Assembly (NCBI RefSeq): GCF_030272615.1
Contig: NC_081409.1
Span: 209,171,190 to 209,235,189 of the forward strand
Origin: Cryptomeria japonica
Taxonomy: Eukaryota; Streptophyta; Pinopsida; Cupressales; Cupressaceae
Length of the DNA: 64,000 nucleotides
Direction: 5' to 3'
Shown here piece after piece: positions 33,813 to 45,132 of this stretch (positions are counted from its first letter, which is position 1; each line of letters opens with the position of its first letter). The position numbers and the translations under genes are program-made. The notes beneath the pieces were generated by a model, which did no database searches, was not told the DNA's origin, and was given only the letters and a program-made list of their open reading frames with translations.

Positions 33813-34490
33813 GTGAAAGTTGCTAAGTTGCAGAGTTTAAAAGGAAAGTATGAGACATTCAAGATGGGAGATGATGAGAACATACACTCTTTCATGGCTA
33901 AGGTGAATTATCTTGTCCTAGGTATTAGATGTGCCAGTGGAACCATTGATGAAGATGAAATTGTTGCTAAGGTGCTAAGATCTTTGCCTCCTGCTTATAA
34001 ACATAAGGTTGCTGCTATTGATGAGATCCTAAGTGTGACTACAGTGACAAGAGACATGATGGTTGGAAATTTTGTTGCATTTGAGCTGAGCGAATTTAGT
34101 GAATCACATGGAAATTTTGAGACTGCATTTAGAGAATTTGCATCTATATCCGGTAATCAAAAATATGATCCCGATGACTACAGAATATCTAGATATGAAA
34201 GAGAGAGAAGAAAGACGGAAGAGCAAGAAAGGGAGCTGGATAAACTTGAAGTACTGATTGCTCAGAGATTGCCTAAAGGTACCAGTAAGTATGATGGAAA
34301 GTTGTCTTTGAAATGTTTCTCTTGCAATAAGATATGACATTTTGTTTCTAGATGCCCGAAGAGAATGGCTAAGTATGTCCGGCATGATAAGTTTGATAAG
34401 CATGATAGGAATGATAGATATGAGAAGCATGATAAGTATGATAAGCCTTACAAGCCTAACTGAAAGTATAGAAATAAGAAGAACTATTAC
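33813..34490 (+). pseudogene. Gag of the second copia copy (N-terminus missing)
   Basis: It begins at the VAKLQSLKGKYE helix, equivalent to 30,841 of the outer gag, and is open to 34,337. The zinc knuckle CFSCNKI is followed by a TGA where Gly is expected and then HFVSRC. The downstream segment is a Lys/His/Asp-rich low-complexity stretch with repeated HDKYDK-like units. Confidence 0.8.
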
Positions 34491-34985
34491 TATGCTACTG
34501 ATGAAGGTATTGCAGATGAAGAATCAGAAGGAGATGAAGTTGTATTCCTTTCCATTAAGGAAGATGGACCTGTACCTGTTGATTACACTAGTTGTATTAT
34601 TGAGGAGAAAGCTTTAGATGCTAAAGTTGAAGAGAACGATGATTGGGTAATTGATAGTGGTTGTCCACATCATATGACCAGTAATAAGAGCAAATTTGTG
34701 AATATGGAGAGATATTATGGTGGAATAGTTATATCTAGAGATGACAAAGCCCGTGTGATCCGTGGGAGAGGTTCTATTTCTTTTGATGGTAAGCATAACA
34801 CTGATGATATCTTGTATGTTGAAGGTTTGAAATATAATCTTTTGAGTGTTGGACAAATGGTTGATAAAGGTTATGATCTACAATTCAAGGATGGAAAATA
34901 CAAGATCTTAAATGCCTCCGGTATAGAGATTGCATCTGGAACTAAGGCTGAAGGTAACATTTTTCATTTGAATGATAGTGAGAAA
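34491..34985 (+). pseudogene. Protease of the second copia copy
   Basis: Active site DSGC starting at 34,653, followed by HHMTSNKSKF and the FDGKHNTDD loop, then NLLSVGQMVDKGY. The frame is open from 34,674 to 35,327 into the integrase. It is better preserved than the outer copy and keeps a canonical DSGC site. Confidence 0.82.
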
Positions 34986-35942
34986 AGTTGTTTGATTTCT
35001 CAGATAGATGAGAGTTGTTTGTGGCATAGGAGAATGTGTCATGTGAATTTTAATTCAATAATTAAGATCAGTTCTACACATGTTGTTAGAGATCTGCCTA
35101 AGATTGTTAAGCCTGCTAATTTGATATGTAAGGAATGTCAATTGGGTAAGAAAACAAGGATTTATTTTAAAAGCAAACAATATACATCAAAAGGATTGCT
35201 AGATCTTGTACATACTAACCTATGTGGACCTACAAATGTTAGAAGTGTGCAAGGTGATAGATATTTTATGCTACTAATTGATGAGTATTTTAGGATGATG
35301 TTGGTTGTCTTTTTGAAGGAAAAATAAGAAGCATTTGATAAATTCAAGATATATAAAACAAAAGTGGAGACTGGGTTTGGATTGAAGGTGAAGTGTCTGA
35401 GATCTGATAGAGGTGGAGAATTATGTTCCAGTGAGTTCAATTCATTATGTGAGAAGCATGGGATTAGAAGACAATTATCTGCTCCAAGAACCCCTTCGTA
35501 GAATGGAGTTGTCAAGAGGAAGAACATAACTATTTTGGATGTTGCAAGGACTATGCTAATTGAAGGAAATGTTCTGAAGATTTACTAGAGAGAAGCTATT
35601 AGTACTGCTATTTACACATTCAATAGAGTTCATATTAAAGATGATACCGGTAAAACCCCTTATGAGCTATAGTTTTGTCATGTTCCTACTGTGAGATATT
35701 TTAGAGTATTTGGTAGAAAATGTTATATCAAGAGAGATGAGGATATAGGAAAGTTTGATGCTAGAAGTGATGAAGGTATCTTCTTGGGATATTCAAAAAA
35801 GAGAAAGGCCTATCAGTGCTATAATAAGAGATTGAGAAAGATAGTAGAAAGTGCAAATGTGAAGGTGGATGAGAACCTTGGGAAGGAGATCAGAGGATGT
35901 GGTTATGATGATGGACAACATATTGTTTTAACACCTATTTAG
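34986..35942 (+). pseudogene. Integrase of the second copia copy
   Basis: Zinc-binding region from 35,017 (LWHRRMCH to CKECQLGK). The first catalytic Asp again reads Asn (VHTNLCGP), the second is retained (SDRGGE), and the Glu position reads Lys in the NGVVKRKN segment. Stops occur near 35,325, 35,500, 35,587 and 35,670. The last open part (35,691-35,942) is the integrase-RT connection with GIFLGYS. Confidence 0.8.
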
Positions 35943-36011
35943 CCTGAAGAGCCTAAGCATAATGATCTGGTAGAGACAGTTAATCCGAATGTTGTTGCTA
36001 CTGGTGAAGGA

Positions 36012-37000
36012 GTGCAGGAACCCGAGAATCAAAACAATCAGAAGACTCTGAGGTATGTAAGATTGAATCATTCTAAAAATCATATTATTGGTGATAAGAA
36101 TAAAGGTGTAATGACTAGAAGAAGGTTAGTTGCTGAAGAAGTATGCTTGATTTCTAAAGTTGAACCTGAAGATGTTGTTGAAGCCTGTAAAGATGAAAAT
36201 TGGATGAGAGCTATGGAAGAAGAACTAGATCACATTGAAAATAATAATACATGGGAACTTGTGCCTAGACCTAAGGATAAAAATGTTATTGGTACTAAAT
36301 GGGTATTCAGGAATAAATTGAATGAAGCCGATGAAGTTGTCAGAAATAAAGCTAGACTAGTCTACAAAGGATATTCACAACAAGAAGGAATTGATTATGA
36401 GGAGACTTGTGCTCCGATTGCTAGACTTGAAGCTATTAGACTGTTGCTTGCTTATGTTGCTTATAAATATTTCAAGGTATATCAAATGGATGTCAAATCT
36501 ATCTTTCTGAATGGTGATCTTGAAGAAGAGGTTTACATTGAGAAACCTAATGGATTTTCACTGTCAGATGATGGAGACATGGTATGTAAGCTGAAGAAAG
36601 CTCTTTATGGATTAAAACAAGCCCCTAGAGCCTGGTATGCTAGATTAGATAAATATTTGTTGAAATTAAGATTTAGTAAAGGTGTTGCTAACAATAATTT
36701 GTATTTCAAAATAAAAAATGATAACATCCTGATTGTTGATAATATTATCTTTGGAGGTGATAATGAATTGAGCGTGAAGTTTGTCGGTGATATGTAGAAA
36801 GAATTTGAGATGTCTATGATTGGTGAGATCAAATTTTTCTTAGGTTTGCAGATTGCACAGACTGGAAAACATATATTCATATCTCAAACTAAGTATGTGA
36901 AGGAATTATTGAAGAAGTTTGGGTTAGATGACTCCAAACTAGTTGGAACTCCTATGGTGATTGGTTGTAAATTGTCTAAGAATGATGAATCTCCTAAGGC
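36012..37000 (+). pseudogene. Reverse transcriptase of the second copia copy
   Basis: Open for 261 codons (36,012-36,797) with [28 protein letters not shown] and [19 protein letters not shown]. At the catalytic site the outer copy has FVDD; here a four-codon in-frame deletion and an Asp-to-Asn change leave only VDN (near 36,735). A TAG at 36,796 separates the next part, which has FLGLQIAQ. Confidence 0.85.
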
Positions 37001-37763
37001 TAATTAGATTTTATACAGATCTATGGTTGGTGGACTGCTATATCTTACTAAGACTAGACCAAACATTATACATGTTGTGTGTATGGATGCCATATATCAA
37101 GTTGATTCGAAAGAGAGTCATGTCGTTGTTGTTAAAAGGATATTCAAATACTTGAAGGGAATTGTGGACTATGGATTATGGTATTAGAGGAATGATGATT
37201 CCATGCTTTGTGCCTATGCTGATGCATATTGGGATGGTGACGTTGATGATTAGAAGAGCACTACCGGTGGAGCATTCTTTTTGGGTAAGAACTTGGTTTA
37301 ATGGGCTAGTAAGAAACAAGATTCATTGTCCTTATCTACTGTTGAAGTTGAGTACATTGTTGCTACTAGTAATTGCACTCAGGTAGTTTGGATGAAGCAA
37401 ATGTTCAAAGATATCAAAATTATTTATGATAAGCCTACTGTTATATACTGTGATAATTCCAGTGCTATTAACATGTCAAAGAATTTGGTGCAACATTCAA
37501 ATAGTAAACATGTGTTAATCAAATATCATTACTTGAGAGAGCAAGTCAGTGAAGAGAAGGTGAAGTTAAAGTATGTATCTACAAAGGAACAAATAGTTGA
37601 TCTTTTCACTAAGCCTTTGCCTGTAGATACATTTGTCTACTTGAGAGACAAGTTAGGGGTATCCACCCCTCCTGATGCATTGAGTTGCATCAATTTGGTG
37701 GATGTTAGAGCCTTATCCTTTTATCCGGATTGGTGTGTTGGTGTTGCTCCTCTGGTGGAGTAG
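37001..37763 (+). pseudogene. RNase H of the second copia copy
   Basis: Copia RNase H features: an SMVGGLLYLTKTRPNI-type connection, Asp in the ADAYWDGD segment near 37,215, STVEVEYI near 37,340 (Glu), and IYCDNSSAI near 37,446 (Asp). Stops occur in the first half; 37,326-37,763 is open to the terminal CINL segment. This equals the region present again at 39,450-40,070 in the outer copy. Confidence 0.85.
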
Positions 37764-38000
37764 TCTGGTTATGTATTTTTGGGAGAGAGATATATATTTC
37801 TATTTTGGGGAGAGAGTTTGGTTTTTTGTTTGAGATCTTTGGAATTGTTGTCAAAGGGGGAGAGAGATCATGTAAAAAAAAACTTCTTTCTAAGTCTTGA
37901 TCTTAGGGGGAGTTTGTTGGAGATATCTTCTTTCTTTGCATTGATTGTTTTTCACATTCACACGTTGCCATCAATTCCAAAGGGGGGGATTATTGTATAT
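37764..38000 (+). other. 3' untranslated region and polypurine tracts of the second copia copy
   Basis: Contains two purine-rich tracts, CAAAGGGGGAGAGAGA (about 37,853) and AAAGGGGGGGA (37,979-37,989). Between them is TTTGCATTGATTGTTTTTCA, a block also present in the outer element (about 40,411-40,435). The final tract lies 11 bp before the LTR. Confidence 0.7.
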
Positions 38001-39245
38001 TGTTGGTGATTGTTGCTGCTAGGATATGTTGTTGTCATTTATGTCAACATATTCCGTGATTTGCTCCGGTGATTGCATTTTGGGAAGATCTTATGATCCG
38101 ATTTGAAGTGTTGGTTTGTTGATCACTGTTTTGCAGAGTTTGATATATCCTCTGGTATATTTCGGTGTGATCAGATCTTATGCTGAGACGTTGGGATATT
38201 TCTTGGGATGGTCTTGTGTATCTTCATTTTAGATTATTTGTGATTTGGTGCCCCACAAATTATCTTTCTTCGTGACAGTTGCTGATTGGTTGTGTTCTCG
38301 AGCTTTCAAACGTTGACCAATGAATATTTGATAAGTGGTGTTGGTGTAGCTATTCTTGATGATTCTAACGTTCTTGCTAATGTTTCCTAGTCATGTCTTA
38401 TTTGTTTTGGTGATCCACATTGATCGTTGTGCAAGATTTTGGTGGTTTATATCAACTGGTGATGATTTTTTGTGTTATGCGGTTTTCCTGGTGGTGTAGC
38501 GTGTTGCGGTTGATCTTGGCATGATTTTCGGTGGTGTTGTGCATTTGGGAATTTGTTTTAGGACCATGTTATGCTATATAAACCATTATATTGGTTTGAT
38601 GGTTGATCCTTGTATCATGTGATGTAATTTTGTAATTGAGGATTGAGGGTTTAGTCAACCTTGTTATCGAGGTTGATGAATTGTATATATAGGTACTATT
38701 GTCATGAAGTTTGGGTGTTGATGTTTTGTCTGCATTATCAGAGAGAGTTTTATGTGCAAACAAGTTTTTTATCGTTCAATGTTGAGTTTGAGGTGAGATT
38801 TGTGTTGCAAGGAAGATATTTGTTCTTAACCAGAACTGTAATCGGGCATTTGAAGATGCTATTCTTTCAGTTCATTTCTTCTGGATTGTGATATGAATCT
38901 TATTGTAAGTCAGTGAGACTTCCCTGAGGGTTGTGGCCGTCTGGGCCATTATATTTGAGTAGTGAGCTCTAGGTTGTGTGCTTGAATGCATGTGCATTCC
39001 CCATTGTAATATTTTCACATACTACTGTAGAGTATCATCTTACTATGGGTAGGCTCCCACCATGGTTTTTCCCTTAACCAGGTTTTCCACGTCAAAATAT
39101 TGGTGTTGTGTGTTGTGCTGATTAATTTGCTTATCTGTTTTATTACTACAGTTTATCAAATTTGTGTTTTGTAATTAAGTTTAATATTCCGGTGAATACT
39201 GATTCACCCCCCCCTCTTAGTCTTCCTTCTTGATTGTTGCTAACA
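38001..39245 (+). repeat. LTR of the second copia copy
   Basis: 1,245 bp, TGTTGGTGATTG ... GTTGCTAACA. It shares the GAGTAGTGAGCTCTAGG and CCCACCATGGTTTTTCCC blocks with the outer LTR but is clearly divergent from it elsewhere. It is followed two bases later by TGGTATCAGAG, a PBS, so it occupies a 5'-LTR context on its right side and a 3'-LTR context on its left. Confidence 0.88.
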
Positions 39246-39247
39246 AG

Positions 39248-39259
39248 TGGTATCAGAGT
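39248..39259 (+). other. Primer binding site downstream of the second LTR
   Basis: TGGTATCAGAGT, one mismatch from the outer element's PBS. Its location after the only LTR of the second copy is the key evidence for the permuted order. Confidence 0.8.
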
Positions 39260-39449
39260 TTGGTCATAGGTTCAAACCCCTCGCTTACGCTGGGGAGGAT
39301 TGTTTCAAGGTGTGTGCCCTTGGTCTCCTTGTATTGTGAAGCACAACGCTCAGGTTTGTGACATGGCTTACTCACCTCCTATGGATTCTATAAGTCTAGT
39401 GGTTGTATCGAGCATTAACAGGTCGATCTTTTGGTGCAATGACAACCAC

Positions 39450-40070
39450 ACTTGTAACATTTTGTATGTCTTGTTGCTAGATTTCAAGTTGATCCTAAGG
39501 AATCTCATGTTACTGCTGTTAAAATGATATTCAGATATTTGAAAGGGATAGTTGATTTTGGTTTGTGGTATCCTAAGAACGATGACTTTACTTTGAGTGC
39601 TTTTACCGATGCTGATTGGGCTGGTGATGTTGATGATTGAAAGAGTACTATAGGTGGTGCATTCTTTTTGGATAAAAAGTTGGTGTCATGGGCAAGTGAA
39701 AATCATAATGCTATATCTTTATCTAATGTAGAGGCTGAATACATTGTTGTTGCTAGCAATTGTACTTAGGTAATTTTGATGAAGCATATGTTGAAGGATA
39801 TATGAGTTATTTATGATGAACCTATTGCTATATATTGTGACAATTCAATTGCTATCAATATCTCTAAGAATCTGGTACTACATTCTAAGACAAAGCATAT
39901 ATCTATCAAGTATCATTTTCTGAGAGAGAAGGTTAATGAGGAAGAAGTCAGATTGGAGTATGTATCTACAAAGGAACATATTGCGGATATTTTCATGAAG
40001 CTTTTGCCTAAAGATACTTTTGAGTATCTTCGGGAGAAGTTAGGGGTGCTTTCCCCTCCTGATGTAAACT
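39450..40070 (+). pseudogene. RNase H of the outer copia element
   Basis: Colinear with 37,075-37,660 of the second copy but distinct. It resumes in the VCLVARFQ segment (about 39,465) and includes FTDADWAGD (near 39,604), EAEYIV (near 39,730), IYCDNSIAI (near 39,832) and the LREKLGVL end. Stops at about 39,637, 39,767 and 39,803. It completes the outer element's pol after the inserted segment. Confidence 0.82.
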
Positions 40071-40467
40071 AAGATGCATGGATTTGCATCATTCTGGTGA
40101 GCTTTATAGAGATATCTTGTGATCTAGATTGATGAGTTGTGACTGCTACTTAGCAAAAGCTACTTAGCAAGAGTAGTTAGTGTTGTGATTAAGATGTTTA
40201 GGTTTGTTTGCTACTTCATAGTGGGGAAGAATTTTTATTTCCTTACATTTTCATTGGTGTCAAAGGGGGAGGAGAAGCATGTGAAAAACCCTGAAGCAAT
40301 TTTAGGGGAGAAAAGCAGTGAATTAGAAATTTGTGATTCAAGGTGTTTGCCAAAGAGGGAGCCGGTCTTTGTGATTTTGGGGAGATTGTTGAGAGTTGAT
40401 TTATTTCTTTCTTTGCATTGATTGTTTTTCACATTCATATGTTGCCATCAATGCCAAAGGGGGATGT
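40071..40467 (+). other. 3' untranslated region and polypurine tract of the outer copia element
   Basis: Contains CAAAGGGGGAGGAG (about 40,260), the conserved TTTGCATTGATTGTTTTTCA block and the terminal AAAGGGGGA at 40,456-40,464, three bases before the LTR. The layout matches 37,764-38,000. Confidence 0.75.
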
Positions 40468-41852
40468 TGTTGGGAGATTGTTGGCTATTGGCTGATATGT
40501 TGTCATTGATGTCAATATATGTTAAGTCAATATGTATTTCAATATTGCAGTCAGATTGGTTGAGTTGGTTGTCACTATATGTTTTAGATGAGCTGATGTG
40601 GTTTAAAGGGTTGTAAGATACTTATCATTAAGTGATTCAATTATAGTTTTAGAGGTCCGCATGATGATTTGATTGAGTTATGAGATTTGATATCATAGTC
40701 GGTATTTCAGTTGTTCAACATTGACAGTTTTGGTGAATCCATATGTTGTGCTCCAAAATTGTAATACCTTTGGTTGTGGATGCATGGGATGTATTCTAGA
40801 CATTAATTTGTGTCCTTAGTTCGAGTGGTTCATGATTTGGAAGTCCATAAGCTAATCTTTCAGTTTGACAATCAATTATGTTGATGTTCTTGTGCTTTCG
40901 TAAAGAGATGATGATGATTCTTGTAATGCAAGATGTTGCGGTTGTTGTGGTGTGATTCATGTTGCATGTGGATATTTTTAGATCGTGTGCTATGTGTATT
41001 GGTGGTACACATTGATTACTGTGTGTGTTATGGAATATTTTCTTGATTCGGTGTTATTCTTGTTGTTATGCGATTTTTTTGGTGTTGCAGCGTGTTGTGA
41101 ATGATCGAGGCATACTTCTTGGAGGTGTTTCATATTTATGGTGGTTGTTGAGGTCCAAACTATATCTTAGTCGACATTGTTTTTGTCCGCATACATTATG
41201 GAAGCGTGTGAGATTATATTTTTGTAATATATCGCGTGTGGTGAGTCGACCTACATTGCTAGGTTGATGATGTGTATAAATAAGCATTGTAATCATATGT
41301 GTAAGGTATTTGCTAATGTGTGTGATTGATTCAGTGTGCGAACAAGTGCTTGATCCTTCAAAAGTGTGAAGAAATATGTTGCAGAGTAGATCAAACAATG
41401 TGCTTAACTGGAACTGTACTCAAGAATATTGAGATTTTATTTTATCAATTCACGATTCTCTGGATGTAATCTGAATTCTTTTGTAAGTCAGTGTGACTTC
41501 TTGTAAGGTAGCGAACCTTCCCTAAGGGTTGTAGCCCTTCTAGGTTTTTGTAATTGAGCAGTGAGCTCTAGGCAGTGTGTCTGAATGCATGTGCATTCCC
41601 CATTGTAATATTTCACTTACTCCTACTAGGGTATTATCTCATTGTGGGTAGGTTCCCACCATGGTTTTTCCCTTAATTGGGTTTTTCACATCAAAGATCT
41701 TGGTGTTATGTGTGTTATTGATGTAGTGTTGTTTTATGCTTTAACTATTCATTATCAAATCTGAGTTGTGGTTTAGGCTGCAATAAACTTTTGAATTTTT
41801 GGTGCAAATTGATTCACCCCCCCTTTCTTAGTTTGCTACAAAGTTGCCAACA
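40468..41852 (+). repeat. 3' LTR of the outer copia element
   Basis: 1,385 bp, ending GTTGCCAACA at 41,852 and followed by TGGAC, the TSD copy. It keeps the same blocks as the 5' LTR. The 110-codon minus-strand ORF inside has a counterpart in the 5' LTR and is a shadow of shared sequence, not a gene. Confidence 0.93.
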
Positions 41853-41857
41853 TGGAC

Positions 41858-42894
41858 GAGCCATAGTATTGCTAAGAGACAATCCATAGACAGAAAAATA
41901 GGTGAACATACCCCATCCTCACCTTTATAGTCAAAGGCATCCTGGAGATAAAATCTCTTGTTAGGGACATCCTAGAAAAGCTAAAAGACATGTCACGATA
42001 AAAGTTAAAATCAAAAGAAAATCAAAGACTTGACACCAACATACAATGAAACTCAAGTTATTAGCACGTTTCTTGCTACATGTGTTAACATGTTCGATCC
42101 GGTCACAATGTTGTTATCCTTATAAAGAACAAATAGTGCTAAAAAATATTGTTGCAGTCAAAGTTTGCTAAAAGATTGATTCATTGAAATCTCACTGCTG
42201 CTTGTGTTTCATCTAAAACTGACTTACCCCATGAAACCGATACTTTATTGCGGCGAAGATTGGAACTTTATTGTGGATTGGCGATGCAAGTGATCTTTTA
42301 TTGTGGATTGTGCACGAAAAGAAGGAAGGAATGAAAAGATGATGCTCCTTAAAACATGTGATGTCAAGGTTCCACTTCCATCACTAGGTTTACGATATGC
42401 TCCCAATTATAGATAGGACCTGATTTATTATGGCTGAATGGAAAGAGTGGAAAGAGGTTATTATGGATCAAAAATGAATCGTAGGTAGATCAATAACAAG
42501 CCATTATGGGAATAGGCAAATTTTATTATAGAATGAAATGTTGTGAGCGTGTGCAAAGTGAAAAGGGGAAATTGAATCCTAAAAGAGGGAGGAGAAAAAG
42601 TCTTTACACATGGCATTGGTAACCCAGTTTTCACCATGGTACTTTCCCAGGGCACCACCAAAGTGGTTTTCACTATTGGATGAATTTATTTCACTTTTGA
42701 TTTTTCAAAATTTTATATTTTTTTATGTCACAAGGCGCCTGTTTGCCAGGTTTTCACCAAAGTGACTTTATTTATTTATTAGGATACTCTGAAAAGATAT
42801 GTGTAAAACCTGTGAAGGTGCATACTATTGATATGATCATCCAAATTTTCTCCTTCTGGTGTTGATAGTTGATATGAATATGATCCATAGGTCG
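41858..42894 (-). other. 3' non-coding region of the second Tat element
   Basis: No convincing frame. Repeated ACTTTATTGTGGATT / TTTATTGTGGATTG words occur at 42,240-42,310, and GTTTTCACC-AAAGTGACTTT / GTTTTCACTATTGG phrases at 42,630-42,770. It lies between the integrase end at 42,895 and the copia insertion point. Confidence 0.4.
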
Positions 42895-43191
42895 TTATGA
42901 TGACATAAGGCCCAAGCCAATTTGGTTCAAACTTGCCCTTTTTCTCTCTATTTTGTTAATTTTAGGGTTCTCTCTTATGACCAAGTCACCCTCCTCAAAT
43001 GTGTGAGGCTTTACCTTGTGATTGTAGTTGCGACTCATACGTTGTTGATATACTTTGAGATGATTAAATGCGATTTGTCTATACTCATCTAATAATTCCA
43101 AATCTTGCAAGCGTGAGATCCTGTAGTCTTCATCACTAATAAGATCTCTCAAAGAGACCCATAAAGATGGTAACTCAACCTCGATAGGCAA
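42895..43191 (-). pseudogene. Integrase C-terminal domain (second Tat element)
   Basis: A 98-codon open stretch with the gypsy integrase tail: RISRLQDLELLDEYRQIAFNHLKVYQQRMSR helix, then NHKVKPHTFEEGDLVIR, the beta-barrel start. It is cut by a stop before the expected GPY region. Confidence 0.8.
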
Positions 43192-43690
43192 GATGGTTTC
43201 TACACCATAGACAAGTTTGTAGGGAGTGGCTCCAATGGGTGTATGGACACTTGTGCGATAGGCCCATAGTGTAGGATTGAGTTGGATATTCCAGTTATGA
43301 CCAATGTAATCGACTGTCTTCTTGAAGATTTTGAGGATAGTTTAATTAGATGCCTCATCTTGACCATTACCTTGGGGATAATATGGAGTGGAAAAGCGAT
43401 GATGGATATGAAATTTGTCACACAACTCACAAACATCTTGATTCTTGAAGGGATGCCCATTATCTATGATGATAGAAAGAGGGACACTGTATCGACAAAT
43501 GATATAATTGAGGATAAAAGTTGCAATTTGCTTTTCGGTAACTTGGGTGAGAGGAACAACCTCAATCCACTTCGTAAAATACTATATGGCTATGATAATG
43601 AATTTGTGGCCATTGGAAGATAGAGGGTGAATCTTGACCATGAGATCAAGTCCCCATTGACAAAAGGGCCATGGAGTGGCGACCAGTTGA
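43192..43690 (-). pseudogene. Integrase core (second Tat element)
   Basis: Reading minus, the first catalytic Asp position in the A-I-x-Y-F-T-K-W context is a TAG stop. The second Asp is present in IIIDNGHPF (near 43,465) and the Glu in GNGQDEASN (near 43,360). Frame changes separate these from the flanking domains. Confidence 0.75.
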
Positions 43691-43695
43691 AGTTC

Positions 43696-44187
43696 CTATG
43701 CTGGTGCATGAATGAGGTCCCCATGAATCTGACACTGCTTACATTTTCTGACAAACTGGTATGAGTCATTTTCCATAGTAGGCCAATAGTATCTAGTCCT
43801 CATAAGTTTCTTAGCTAAGGTTGGACAACTAGAGTGAGCACCGCATATACCTTCATGAACCTCACATAACACAATTTTAGCTTCATCAATTTCTAAACAT
43901 CTAAGGAGAGTACCATCTAGATTTTGTCGGTAAAGGGTATCAGGTAAAATGACATAGTGAGAGGATTGATAGATGAAGGTAAAATGTTGATTGTTGGAAA
44001 GGTTAGGTGGAAGGGTATTGTCACGGAGGTAAGTGAAAATGTTACCGTACCAAGGGGAATCGAGACCAACGACACATATCATTTCTACAAGAGAGATCTC
44101 ATATGAGGGAACTAAAAGATTATCCACCAAGAACTCATAGTGGGTCTCATTTTGTGGCATATCAATCAAAGAAGCAATAGTAGCCAT
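43696..44187 (-). pseudogene. Integrase zinc-binding module (second Tat element)
   Basis: A 163-codon open stretch. The C-terminal half has the HHCC arrangement: HEGICGAH, then CKQCQ, with YYWPTMENDS between. The N-terminal half is the connection from aRNH, including the RQNLDGTLLRCL segment. It is the longest open stretch of this element. Confidence 0.85.
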
Positions 44188-44229
44188 AACATCGACAACT
44201 TGATTATTATCCCTTGGGATTTACTCAAA

Positions 44230-44541
44230 GACTATCTATGTGAAGTATTTTTTGAAATCATCCACCATTTCCTTATATGACATTACCTTCTCATCCTTAG
44301 TTTGATAATCATCATTTGCTTGGCGAATCACAAGTTGAGAGTCCCCAAAAACGTGAAGTTCTTGGATCTGCCACTGAACTGCAATTCGTAATCCTATTGT
44401 TAATGCCTCATACTCTTCTATGTTGTTTGTGCAAGGGAATGATAAGCAATATGACTTAGGAATGGAATCCCCTTGAGCCGTGATGAAGAGGATACCTGCT
44501 CTTGTGCCATGTTGTGTGTATGAACCATCAAAATATAGCTA
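44230..44541 (-). pseudogene. Archaeal-type RNase H downstream of RNase H (second Tat element)
   Basis: Translated across 44,541-44,230: an N-terminal YFDGSYT segment (near 44,533; Asp), NNIEEYEAL (near 44,420; Glu) and VFGDSQLVI (near 44,343; Asp), then KDEKVMSYKEMV. It is separated from RNase H by a single in-frame TAG at 44,541-44,539. This is the position known for Tat elements, unlike the element at 6.4 kb. Confidence 0.85.
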
Positions 44542-45130
44542 CCAAGGTCTTGAGTTTGTCACTGTAAAGATAGATTCGTTTGGGAATTCTGAGATAATAG
44601 GAGTGTCGTCGATCATAGGTGCATTTGCTAGCTGGTCTGCAATGACTTGTCCTTTAATGGCTTTTTTGTCCACATATTCAATATCAGATTTGCTCAACAT
44701 CATGACACATTTATCTAATTTGCCTGTAAGTGTTGCCTTGTTGAGTAGGTATTTTAGTGGATGACTTCTTGCAACAAGCTTTGTTTTAAGAGTTAGCATG
44801 TAATGACGCAAGTTCTGCAAAGCGAAAACCACGACAAGACACATGCGCTCGATTGAAGTGTAATTAGGCCTGTAACCAACCAATGTGCGATTGATGTAAT
44901 AGATAGCTCATTCCTTGCTATCATGATTTTGTTGTGCTAAGAGTGTCCCCAACGTTGTTGATGTAGTTGATATGTAAAGTAATAGGGGTTTTCCTTGAAT
45001 AGGTGGCATCAATATTGGTGGATTTAGGAGGTAGTCTTTGAGAATTTGAAAGACCTATTGACCCTTATCATCCCATTTGAACTTGATATTCTCGTGAAGT
45101 AGATATTGAAAAGGATGACATTTGTCTACA
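44539..45130 (-). pseudogene. RNase H (second Tat element)
   Basis: The open stretch 44,883-44,539 has YTSIERMCLVVVFALQNLRHYML and VARSHPLKYLL, the C-terminal half of the gypsy RNase H plus its tether (KAIKGQVIADQLA). Upstream to 45,130 the frame continues with stops. Confidence 0.8.
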
Positions 45131-45132
45131 AG

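Larger units (their letters stand above)
33813..39450 (+). mobile_element. Second copia segment in circularly permuted order
   Basis: Order from left to right: gag from its middle, protease, integrase, RT, RNase H, polypurine tract, one LTR (38,001-39,245), PBS, short leader, then RNase H of the outer element. There is no 5' LTR and no gag start on the left; PBS and leader lie downstream of the single LTR. About 225 bp of the outer element (between RT and RNase H) is missing at the site and no TSD is seen. Circularisation and opening within gag, or template switching, would explain it better than ordinary integration. Confidence 0.8.
29083..41852 (+). mobile_element. Full-length copia element (outer copy) carrying a second copia copy
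   Basis: LTRs 29,083-30,467 and 40,468-41,852 are both 1,385 bp, begin TGTTGG and end CCAACA (CCAATA on the left). A perfect TSD TGGAC flanks the element (29,078-29,082; 41,853-41,857). Internal order is gag, protease, integrase, RT, then an inserted related copia segment (about 33,813-39,450), then RNase H, polypurine tract and LTR. In the first ~270 bp the LTRs differ at roughly 30 positions, so it is old. All ORFs carry stops. Confidence 0.93.
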
